7,019 nucleotides of DNA from Anaerobacillus sp. (GTDB lineage: Bacteria; Bacillota; Bacilli; Bacillales_H; Anaerobacillaceae): assembly GCA_007120055.1 (NCBI GenBank), contig SKOL01000540.1, positions 1 to 7,019 on the forward strand. Direction: 5' to 3'. The notes beneath the pieces were generated by a model that saw only the letters and a list, made by a program, of their open reading frames with translations, was not told where the DNA came from and made no database searches. Below, piece by piece: positions 1-5,380 of the stretch (positions are counted from its first letter, which is position 1; each line of letters opens with the position of its first letter). The position numbers were made by a program, and so were the translations under genes.

Positions 1-531
1 AGGACCTACTGTCTTTCTCATTAACGCGATATCTTCTACAGTTGCTCCACCCGTTGAGAAGCCAGTCGACGTTTTAACAAAATCAGCACCTGCTTTTACA
101 GATAAACGACAAGCACGCTCAATTTCCTCTTTTGTTAAAAGGCATGTTTCAAAAATAACTTTCGTTAATGCTTTTCCTTTTGCTGCTTCTACAACTGCAC
201 GAATATCGCGTTCAACTAGTTCGTCATCTCCGGCTTTTAATGCTGCTATATTAAGGACCATATCAACTTCTGTTGCACCTTTTTCAATCGCATCGCTCGT
301 TTCAAATGCTTTCGTTTCAGGAGTATTTGCTCCTAACGGAAAACCTATTACTGTACAAACATCGACACCCGTACTTTTTAGCATAGTAGCTGCGGTTTCA
401 ACCCAAGTCGGATTTACACATACAGAAGCAAAGTTGTACTGTTTAGCTTCACTACATAAAACTTCGATTTGTTCCTTTGTTGTATTTGCTTTTAATGCTG
501 TATGATCAATCATTTTTGCTATATTAGTCAT
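1..531 (-). CDS. deoC: Deoxyribose-phosphate aldolase, 3' end cut by window edge
   Basis: Class I aldolase that splits 2-deoxyribose 5-phosphate into acetaldehyde and glyceraldehyde 3-phosphate, the last step of cytoplasmic deoxynucleoside breakdown. I translated it by hand: 177 codons are open from the ATG at 531 to the left edge with no stop. The family is usually about 220 residues, so roughly 45 C-terminal residues are missing. Visible motifs are MIDHTALK near the N-terminus (residues 7-14), [16 protein letters not shown] with the conserved Asp at about 90, and FVKTSTGF, whose Lys153 is the expected Schiff-base lysine. The second conserved lysine region (GVKASGG in relatives) lies outside the window. 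A GAAAGGA ribosome site stands about 9 bases upstream of the ATG. I see no clear promoter of its own, so it is probably read through from nupC across the fold-back element at 589-732. Confidence 0.96.
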   Translation of the reverse strand, partial: MTNIAKMIDHTALKANTTKEQIEVLCSEAKQYNFASVCVNPTWVETAATMLKSTGVDVCTVIGFPLGANTPETKAFETSDAIEKGATEVDMVLNIAALKAGDDELVERDIRAVVEAAKGKALTKVIFETCLLTKEEIERACRLSVKAGADFVKTSTGFSTGGATVEDIALMRKTVGP

Positions 532-588
532 TGTATCTATTCCTTTCTTTTCAAAAAATTCAAGATTTTATCCTTTTATTAAAATGCG

Positions 589-732
589 TGTTCAAAAAGG
601 AGGATAATCAGAGCCGAGGAGGTCGAGGCGACGAAGCTTCGAGCAGCTGAATGTATGGTATTAATACATGAGCAGCACAGAAGCGAGCCAACGAAGAGAT
701 TCGACAGCTATGATTACCGGACTTTTTGAACA
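589..732. repeat. 144-bp fold-back, MITE-like repeat between nupC and deoC
   Basis: The stretch is bounded by a perfect 11-bp inverted repeat, TGTTCAAAAAG at 589-599 and CTTTTTGAACA at 722-732. Just inside, GGATAATCA and TGATTACC continue the pairing with one bulged base. The centre has ATGTAT at 652-657 facing ATACAT, and GCTTC facing GAAGC, so the whole piece can fold back imperfectly on itself. It is visibly richer in G and C than its flanks and contains the palindrome CGAAGCTTCG. TTAAAAT occurs on both sides (579-585 and 738-744) and could be a target duplication, but a few unmatched bases separate it from the inverted repeats. It has no credible coding frame; an open frame starting at 668 on the plus strand is incidental. 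A non-autonomous mobile repeat is my inference. It could also serve as an RNA processing or attenuation structure inside the nupC-deoC transcript. Confidence 0.75.
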
Positions 733-737
733 TCCTC

Positions 738-1952
738 TTAAAATAACATCCCTGCAATTGATGCACTTAATAATGAAGCTAACATCCCTGCTAATACTGC
801 TTTCATTCCTAGTCTTGCAATATCTTTACGTCGGTCTGGAGCAAGGTTTCCTAATCCACCTAATAAAATTCCCATTGAGGAAACGTTAGCAAAACCACAT
901 AGTGCAAAACTGATGACCGCAACTGCTTTTGGTGAAAGCTCATCAATTTGTGGCGCAAATGATGCGTAAGCAACAAATTCATTTAAAATTAATTTTTGTC
1001 CGATAAAACCACCTGCTTGAACAGCTTCTGCCCACGGTACGCCGATTGCAAAGGCGATTGGTGCAAATAATACTCCGAGAATCATTTCAAGTGTTAAACC
1101 TTCAAATCCAAATACTCCACCAACTGCCCCTAAAAGACCATTAACTAAAGCAATTAATGCGATAAACGCAAGTAACATCGCCCCAATGTTAAGCGCTAAT
1201 TGAAGACCTGTACTAGCTCCACGAGCTGCTGCGTCAATAACGTTTGCTGATTCAGTATCTTTCTCTAATTGTATGTCGTCTGACGTCTGTGAACGTTCTG
1301 TTTCTGGAAGCATGATTTTCGCGATAATTAATCCTGCTGGCGCTGCCATGAAACTTGCTGCTAATAAATACTCTAACGGTATACCTAATAATGAATAACC
1401 AATTAAAACCGAACCGGCAACTGATGCTAGTCCCCCAGTCATAACGGCAAAAAGTTCTGATTTCGTCATTTTTGCTAAAAACGGTCTTACAACTAACGGC
1501 GCTTCCGTTTGTCCAACGAAAATATTCGCTGCTGCTGATAGCGACTCCGCCTTACTAGTTCCTAGTAATTTTGAAAGTGCTCCACCTAAAATTTTAATGA
1601 CAAACTGCATAACTCCAATATAATAAAGAACGGAAATTAGTGCTGAGAAAAAGATTACGACAGGTAGTACTTGAAAAGCAAATATAAAGCCTACATTATC
1701 TGCTGCAAATACACCACCGAAAAGGAAATTAATTCCTTCATTCGCGTAGTTAACGATTTCATTAACCCCTAAAGCCAATTGTTGTAATTTTTCCTTTCCA
1801 AATTCCCATCTTAAAACGATGACACCAAATAAAATTTGGATTGCTAAACCACCAAAGACTGTCCTTGGCTTAATTGCTTTACGATTACTTGAAAATAAAA
1901 ATGCGATAAAAAATACTGTAGTAATACCAAAAATTCCCCATAAAATATTCAT
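738..1952 (-). CDS. nupC: NupC-type concentrative nucleoside transporter
   Basis: Inner-membrane importer of the CNT family, which brings in nucleosides with a cation gradient. The protein is 404 residues, close to the roughly 390-420 usual for bacterial NupC, and is largely hydrophobic helices. Hallmarks are GQTEAPL at 147-153, LILNEFVAY at 321-329 with Glu325, and the C-terminal CGFANVSSMG at 352-361 with Asn356 and Ser359. These match the nucleoside-binding positions known from structures of the family. The frame stays open to a GTG at 1961, but that GTG lies inside the ribosome site GAGGTG. The ATG at 1952, six bases downstream of that site, is therefore the better start. It is the first gene of the nupC-deoC transcript, behind the promoter and operator at 2086-2137. 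The TAA stop is immediately followed by the fold-back repeat. Confidence 0.95.
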   Translation of the reverse strand: MNILWGIFGITTVFFIAFLFSSNRKAIKPRTVFGGLAIQILFGVIVLRWEFGKEKLQQLALGVNEIVNYANEGINFLFGGVFAADNVGFIFAFQVLPVVIFFSALISVLYYIGVMQFVIKILGGALSKLLGTSKAESLSAAANIFVGQTEAPLVVRPFLAKMTKSELFAVMTGGLASVAGSVLIGYSLLGIPLEYLLAASFMAAPAGLIIAKIMLPETERSQTSDDIQLEKDTESANVIDAAARGASTGLQLALNIGAMLLAFIALIALVNGLLGAVGGVFGFEGLTLEMILGVLFAPIAFAIGVPWAEAVQAGGFIGQKLILNEFVAYASFAPQIDELSPKAVAVISFALCGFANVSSMGILLGGLGNLAPDRRKDIARLGMKAVLAGMLASLLSASIAGMLF

Positions 1953-1958
1953 TGTCTT

Positions 1959-1964
1959 CACCTC
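1959..1964 (-). promoter_or_regulatory. Ribosome binding site deciding the nupC start
   Basis: On the minus strand GAGGTG lies here, six bases before the ATG at 1952. The upstream in-frame GTG at 1961 falls within this site, so it cannot be the start that uses it. The site also overlaps the TGA (1963-1965) of a 26-codon leader frame beginning at 2043. Confidence 0.7.
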
Positions 1965-2085
1965 AGATGTTTAATAGATTAATAGTATTAGTAAAAAACT
2001 CTTTTAAAAACGAAACCTCTAAATCTAATGTGAGCGATTTCATTTTCAATATAAAATTTGTTTAGATCATGATCAGTACATTGAT

Positions 2086-2115
2086 AATATAACAGATTAT
2101 AAGAACATTTGTAAA
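2086..2115 (-). promoter_or_regulatory. Probable sigma-A promoter of nupC-deoC
   Basis: On the minus strand the -35 box is TTTACA (2110-2115), then an 18-base spacer, then TATATT (2086-2091). TGT directly upstream gives an extended -10 (TGTTATATT). Transcription would begin near 2079, leaving a leader of about 127 bases before nupC. It lies downstream of the deoR terminator, so nupC-deoC need not depend on deoR read-through. A TATAAT five bases upstream of the TGT has no matching -35 box. Confidence 0.6.
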
Positions 2116-2137
2116 CGCTTTATTGAACATTTGTAAA
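2103..2137 (-). promoter_or_regulatory. Probable DeoR operator: 13-bp direct repeat
   Basis: GAACATTTGTAAA occurs twice without mismatch on the plus strand, at 2103-2115 and 2125-2137, starting 22 bp apart, or about two helical turns. One copy covers the -35 box and part of the spacer of the nupC promoter; the other lies just upstream. In Bacillus subtilis, DeoR binds a dyad upstream of -35 plus a direct repeat of its half site between -35 and -10, so the layout fits. An imperfect dyad (ATTG...CAAT, 2122-2152) includes the upstream copy. Assigning it to the DeoR encoded next door is inference. Confidence 0.65.
2110..2123 (+). promoter_or_regulatory. Probable cre box (CcpA) at the nupC promoter
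   Basis: TGTAAACGCTTTAT agrees with the cre consensus TGWAANCGNTNWCA at all but the last two positions. It overlaps the -35 box and sits between the two operator repeats. CcpA binding there would block the promoter when preferred sugars are present, as known for the Bacillus subtilis dra-nupC-pdp operon. Confidence 0.6.
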
Positions 2138-2247
2138 AATATTTTTTCCAATGTTACTTTTTTCGACAAAAATCACGTTTTTTCACTTACAAATATGTCT
2201 ATCATGACTATTTCTTTTTACATTTGCAATAAACGGTTTTTACAAAT

Positions 2248-2272
2248 AAAAAAGCCGACTCAATGAGCCAAC
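2248..2272 (-). terminator. Rho-independent terminator of deoR
   Basis: Read on the minus strand, GTTGGCTC-ATT-GAGTCGGC forms an 8-pair stem with three G-U pairs and a 3-base loop, followed by six T. The wobble pairs work only in minus-strand RNA; the plus-strand copy would have C-A mismatches. That points to termination of deoR, whose stop is about 80 bases upstream. Confidence 0.8.
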
Positions 2273-2352
2273 TTTTTTGTGAAAGGAAAATATGAATTTG
2301 TTAAACTTCGAATGTTTTCAAGCGATCGTGACCGATAAAACTAAAAAGAATC

Positions 2353-3291
2353 TTATTTATCCAATAAAAACTTAGCAGTATACTGATCGGTTACTAATAC
2401 ATTGGCATACCCACCCTTAAGAGCTCCATAAATTCCATCTATTTTTGCAGCACCACCTGCAACTAAAATAGAGTGTTCTTTCTCTTTTAAATCATTAAGT
2501 TCAATCCCTAACGTTCGAGCATTTAATTGTTCATTACAAATGTCGCCGTTCTCGTCAAAAAAGCGTGAACAAATATCACCGACTGCTTTTGACCTAAGTC
2601 CTTCAATCTCCTCGTCTGTAAAGTACCCCAATTGAAACAGTAATGAATGAGACTTTATTGGACCAATAGTGAACAGCGCAATATTCGCTTCTTTTCCTAG
2701 TTCTAAAATCCGCTTTATGTGACGGTCAGCCTCCATCGCTTGTTTTACGACAACATGATCGACAATAGCTGGTAACGGCAGATGTAGAGGCGCTGTATTA
2801 TAGGATTTACCAAATAAATAAAGAATTTCATTCATATGTGTATTCGTTTCAGAGTGGCTCACACCACCTTTTAGCTGAACAACTTTCACATCTTTTACCG
2901 ACTTTTGATTTAATTCAACCGCAGTATGGTATAGAGTTGTTCCCCATGTAACTCCAATAATGTCACCGTCATTTACAATCTGATGTAAGTAATTCGCCGA
3001 CACTTCTCCTAAATACGTCTTAATGACATGATCTTCATATTGAGGAATTTGAGCGACAATAACTTTTTTCAAGTTGAACTTTTGTTCAATTCTTTTCGCT
3101 AAGTTTTCAACATTTTCGGTTGGGTCGATAATTTTAATTTGAACGATTCCCTCTTCCTTTGCTTGTTGAAGAAGCCTTGAAACAGTCGGCCTAGATACAC
3201 CTAATTCCTTCGCTATATCACTTTGATTATGGTCTAGTAAGTAATAAAGTTTTGCTGCTTCGATCACTTTTTGGAGCTTCTCATTTCCCAT
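2353..3291 (-). CDS. deoR: DeoR, SorC-family repressor of deoxynucleoside genes
   Basis: Transcription repressor of 312 residues; the Bacillus subtilis protein is 313. The N-terminal helix-turn-helix spans about residues 22-44 (QSDIAKELGVSRPTVSRLL), followed by the SorC-type sugar-phosphate binding domain from about 55 to the end. GVTWGTTL (113-120), QLKGGVS (139-145), LFTIGPI (206-212) and the C-terminal GIYGALKGG segment are typical. Lys141 falls exactly at the residue that forms a Schiff base with deoxyribose 5-phosphate in Bacillus subtilis DeoR, supporting the same inducer. It starts at ATG 3291 behind AGGGTGATG. Its own promoter lies just upstream and its terminator just downstream. The likely target is the repeat operator in front of nupC. 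The name rests on family resemblance, the neighbours and Lys141. Confidence 0.92.
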   Translation of the reverse strand: MGNEKLQKVIEAAKLYYLLDHNQSDIAKELGVSRPTVSRLLQQAKEEGIVQIKIIDPTENVENLAKRIEQKFNLKKVIVAQIPQYEDHVIKTYLGEVSANYLHQIVNDGDIIGVTWGTTLYHTAVELNQKSVKDVKVVQLKGGVSHSETNTHMNEILYLFGKSYNTAPLHLPLPAIVDHVVVKQAMEADRHIKRILELGKEANIALFTIGPIKSHSLLFQLGYFTDEEIEGLRSKAVGDICSRFFDENGDICNEQLNARTLGIELNDLKEKEHSILVAGGAAKIDGIYGALKGGYANVLVTDQYTAKFLLDK

Positions 3292-3321
3292 ATCATCACC
3301 CTAAGTCTGAAATTATGTTCT

Positions 3322-3350
3322 ATTATAACAGACAATAATAACGCTTTCAT
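3322..3350 (-). promoter_or_regulatory. Probable promoter of deoR
   Basis: On the minus strand, ATGAAA (3345-3350) is separated by 17 bases from a perfect TATAAT (3322-3327), preceded by TGT as an extended -10. The transcript would start near 3315, about 24 bases before the deoR ATG. The -35 box is weak, which the extended -10 may offset. Confidence 0.6.
3336..3349 (-). promoter_or_regulatory. Probable cre box (CcpA) at the deoR promoter
   Basis: On the minus strand TGAAAGCGTTATTA matches the cre consensus TGWAANCGNTNWCA at 13 of 14 positions. It overlaps the -35 box and spacer of the deoR promoter, a position from which CcpA would repress. With the box at nupC, both deo transcripts appear subject to carbon catabolite control. 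Confidence 0.6.
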
Positions 3351-3413
3351 AGAGAGAAACTAATTTTTTGAAAATAGATTAACTGTCAAATGTATAGTTT
3401 GTTCATTTTATCT

Positions 3414-4313
3414 TTAAGCCGCTTCAGATCTCGCTACTTTTGGTTTTGATTCTGTTCTTAAAAATATTGCGACACCCACCATAACGATAAGCCCACCGAT
3501 CGTCTGTGTCCAAGTGAGACGCTCATCTAAAATTAAATAAGCAAGGATAATTGCTCCAACAGGTTCAAATAAAATGCTCATTGAAATCATATTTGTACTG
3601 ATCCATTTAATAACCCAATTAAAAATGGAATGTCCAAGCAACGTTGGAATAAGTGCTAACAAAACAAAATACATCCAATCACTTGTTTGATAGCCTATTA
3701 ATGGATTACCAAGTAATAACACATATACTAACAACGTAATCGAACTAAATCCGTAAACGATAAATGTGTAAGGAATGACATCGATACGCTTTCGTACATC
3801 TTGACCGAACAACAAGTATCCAGTAACAAATGCACAAGCAAGTAGCGCGAGCATATTTCCAAATAGTGCCCAACCACTAATTTGATAGTCGCCCCAACTG
3901 ATGATAATGCTACCTACAATGGCAAGAACACCACTAAAAATACCAATCGCTCCGACTTTTTCTTTAAAAAAGAAATATGTACCGACAAAAGCGAACAAAG
4001 GTTGGAGCGTAACTAGAACTACAGAGCTTGCGACTGAAGTATAGTTCAACGACTCAAACCAAAGAATAAAGTGAAATGCTAGCAAAATTCCAGCTGCAGC
4101 AGAAAATAGCCAATCTCGTTTCGTCACTGTCATTAACGCCCTTCGATATTTCAGAAAAAATAACGGAGCAATGATTAAAAAAGAAAAAAATAATCGATAA
4201 AACGCAATCACACCAGCAGGAGCATCGGTTAGCTTAACAAAAATGGCTGAAGTGGAAACAGAAATAACAGCTATCGCTAGAGCGAAATGTGGATTTATTA
4301 TTGGTTTGTTCAT
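3414..4313 (-). CDS. EamA-family (DMT superfamily) membrane transporter
   Basis: A 299-residue integral membrane protein with ten predicted hydrophobic helices in two EamA repeats, about residues 9-140 and 147-286. The N-terminal half has SAIFVKLTDAPAGVIAFYR, and the first repeat ends near TLQPLFAFVGTYFFFKEKVG. The second has the parallel ILFEPVGAIILAYLILDERLT. This repeated 'P-x-x-A...E' pattern is typical of RhaT/YdcZ/EamA-like exporters. The tail SKPKVARSEAA is short and cytoplasmic in character. The family exports or exchanges small metabolites, but the substrate cannot be read from sequence and the neighbours do not settle it. It starts at ATG 4313 behind AGGGGAAG. I see no clear terminator after it, so some transcripts may continue into deoR. 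A dyad lies upstream at 4353-4377. Confidence 0.9.
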   Translation of the reverse strand: MNKPIINPHFALAIAVISVSTSAIFVKLTDAPAGVIAFYRLFFSFLIIAPLFFLKYRRALMTVTKRDWLFSAAAGILLAFHFILWFESLNYTSVASSVVLVTLQPLFAFVGTYFFFKEKVGAIGIFSGVLAIVGSIIISWGDYQISGWALFGNMLALLACAFVTGYLLFGQDVRKRIDVIPYTFIVYGFSSITLLVYVLLLGNPLIGYQTSDWMYFVLLALIPTLLGHSIFNWVIKWISTNMISMSILFEPVGAIILAYLILDERLTWTQTIGGLIVMVGVAIFLRTESKPKVARSEAA

Positions 4314-4352
4314 TTTAGGTTCTTCCCCTTTTTTTAAAAGTACGATAAACCT

Positions 4353-4377
4353 ATTTTACATGTATGTATTGTAAAAT
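4353..4377. promoter_or_regulatory. 25-bp dyad upstream of the EamA transporter gene
   Basis: ATTTTACA and TGTAAAAT form perfect 8-bp arms around a 9-bp spacer, 40 bp before the transporter start. It overlaps possible -10 sequences, though I cannot fix a promoter there. It could be a repressor operator for the transporter gene. The regulator is unknown and the position is the main argument. Confidence 0.4.
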
Positions 4378-4405
4378 TATATAAGAATTTTCAGAATTAG
4401 TATGT

Positions 4406-4519
4406 AAAAAGACGGGACTATTCCAAAAGTATCGTACACCAATAGACCCCCTAAATATAAACGAATACGCTATATTTAGTATTAGCCCATTAATCAGACA
4501 CTTATAGGACAGCCCCGCC
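4406..4519 (-). terminator. 109-bp fold-back sequence, probable sspH terminator
   Basis: Arms of 20 bases at 4411-4430 and 4500-4519 pair at 18 of 20 positions in minus-strand RNA, using G-U pairs, and five T follow at 4410-4406. Inside lies a second perfect inverted repeat, CTAAATATA at 4451-4459 and TATATTTAG at 4471-4479. The outer arm GGCGGGGCTGTCC resembles terminal repeats of Firmicute insertion sequences, so the piece may be a small mobile element now used as a terminator. Its place 30 bases after the sspH stop and before the transporter dyad suits that. An open frame across it (4351-4539) is not a credible gene. Confidence 0.6.
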
Positions 4520-4549
4520 TGGTCATTTGATTTTCTCAATTTTGAACAA

Positions 4550-4729
4550 TTACTGTTCTTGTAAGCTTGTTACAGAAACACTTTGTTTATTGTTAGGGTT
4601 ATCAAGAGAATGGATCGTTGCTACTCCTTTGTCTTGATCAACATGTTCAATGTAAATAGGCTCACCATTGTACATTACATTTGCCATCGTTGATGCAGAA
4701 GCGATTTCTTGTGCTCGTTGTGCATTCAT
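4550..4729 (-). CDS. sspH: Small acid-soluble spore protein, SspH type
   Basis: Minor acid-soluble protein of the spore core, made in the forespore late in sporulation; its exact role is not known. From ATG 4729 the frame gives 59 residues, the length I recall for Bacillus subtilis SspH. It shares the pattern MN-x-QRA-x-EI (1-9), YNG-x-PIYI-x-HV (20-30), the LDNP block (42-45) and the ending TSLQE. An in-frame start ten codons upstream (4759) would put the ribosome site inside the gene, so 4729 is preferred. It stands alone between the IS remnant and the fold-back terminator. A forespore (sigma-G) promoter is expected, but I could not pick out convincing -35 and -10 boxes in 4730-4836. Confidence 0.93.
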   Translation of the reverse strand: MNAQRAQEIASASTMANVMYNGEPIYIEHVDQDKGVATIHSLDNPNNKQSVSVTSLQEQ

Positions 4730-4735
4730 TATGTA

Positions 4736-4744
4736 CACCTCCTT
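4736..4744 (-). promoter_or_regulatory. Strong ribosome binding site of sspH
   Basis: AAGGAGGTG on the minus strand is a near-perfect Shine-Dalgarno sequence six bases before ATG 4729. It rules out the longer frame that begins at 4759. Confidence 0.85.
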
Positions 4745-4751
4745 TTTCATA

Positions 4752-4776
4752 TACAACAATCATAATATTTGTTGTA
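4752..4776. promoter_or_regulatory. 25-bp dyad upstream of sspH
   Basis: TACAACAA and TTGTTGTA form perfect 8-bp arms with a 9-bp spacer, 22 bp before the sspH start. The geometry equals the dyad before the EamA gene, though the arm sequences differ. It could be an operator or a weak leader hairpin; AT-rich chance dyads are common, so confidence is low. Confidence 0.3.
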
Positions 4777-4836
4777 ACTGACAGAGATATACTTAGCATT
4801 GTAAAAATTCCCCATAATTTTTTTGATAAAATTCAT

Positions 4837-5337
4837 CTATTCTTTTAAAGCACCACTTACAGGGACAGGGGGACAGGCCGAGACCACTGATAAAGTCCCC
4901 TTATTCGTCAAATCGAGAAGTTTTTTGAACATTTTACCATCTACATATGCACCGTTACATACATGTACTGCTGTAATTATAAGGTCGTTTGTCGTCATAT
5001 ATTCTGTTTTGTACCCGAAAAAGTCTTTCGTTTTTGTTTTGTGACCTACCCGAGCATCTTGGTCTACAATCGAACGAGCTCCTTTAGATTCAAGGAATTT
5101 AGGATCATTCATGAATTGGTTTGCTTTTTCAATAACCTTTTTTGTTTTCGGGTTGTCTTCTACCTCAATGGCTTCTTCTATTACACGTTTATCTGATAAG
5201 TTATAAAGACGTTGAAGTAACAGGAGTTTGATCATTAGTTCAGGTTCCTTGGCTGGTCGACCGTAAGTGGTCTCGGACAGGCCCAGCGTCCCGTTATCAA
5301 CCAAATTGGCCCAATAACACTTTCGATATTCCAGCAC
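4837..5337 (-). pseudogene. Transposase remnant (DUF772 / IS1182-like), internally deleted
   Basis: A 166-codon frame made of transposase pieces. Residues about 9-55 are the DUF772 N-terminal domain (YGRPAKEPELMIKLLLLQRL, then YNLSDKRVIEEA). Residues about 80-145 match a later part of the same family (SIVDQDARVGHKTKTKDFFGYK, then DGKMFKKLLDL). The stretch between them in relatives, with the first catalytic aspartate, is missing. So is the C-terminal third with the remaining acidic residues. After LTNKG the frame runs straight into the IS end and on into flanking DNA (CPPVPVSGALKE). Relatives are roughly 450-500 residues. There is no good start: the first possible codon is a GTG without a ribosome site. 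It cannot catalyse transposition. Family choice between IS1182 and IS5-like groups is from memory of motifs. Confidence 0.85.
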
Positions 5338-5380
5338 AGGTAACAGCAGTAAAAAGAGACAAGGGACCCTCCGTCCCCCT
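4867..5380 (-). mobile_element. Deleted insertion sequence, about 0.5 kb
   Basis: The remnant is framed by AGGGGGAC (4867-4874) and GTCCCCCT (5373-5380), with similar G-rich sequence around each, as expected for worn terminal inverted repeats. A related AGGGACAG copy at 4861 makes the left limit uncertain by a few bases. A full IS of this kind is about 1.5 kb, so around two thirds is lost while both ends remain. The right end carries GGGAC-GTCCC followed by a T-rich run on the minus strand and may also act as a terminator for the kinase gene. I find no target duplication. Confidence 0.65.

Noticed and set aside
668..889. Plus-strand open frame of 73 codons
   Set aside because: It starts in the fold-back repeat and runs antisense to the nupC end; no ribosome site and no family resemblance.
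1966..2079. Riboswitch in the long nupC leader
   Set aside because: No purine-riboswitch core or strong stem is visible; the leader is simply AT-rich.
2225..2242. Possible third cre box around AAACGGTTTTTA
   Set aside because: It matches only about 10 of 14 consensus positions and lies far upstream of the nupC promoter, next to the deoR terminator.
4351..4539. Minus-strand open frame of 62 codons
   Set aside because: It spans the 109-bp fold-back sequence and the dyad before the EamA gene; no ribosome site and composition follows the inverted repeats.
4730..4836. Sigma-G promoter for sspH
   Set aside because: One is expected from biology, but no pair of GAATA-like and CATACTA-like boxes with correct spacing was convincing.
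4823..5196. Plus-strand open frames over the IS remnant
   Set aside because: They are antisense to recognisable transposase sequence and show no motifs.
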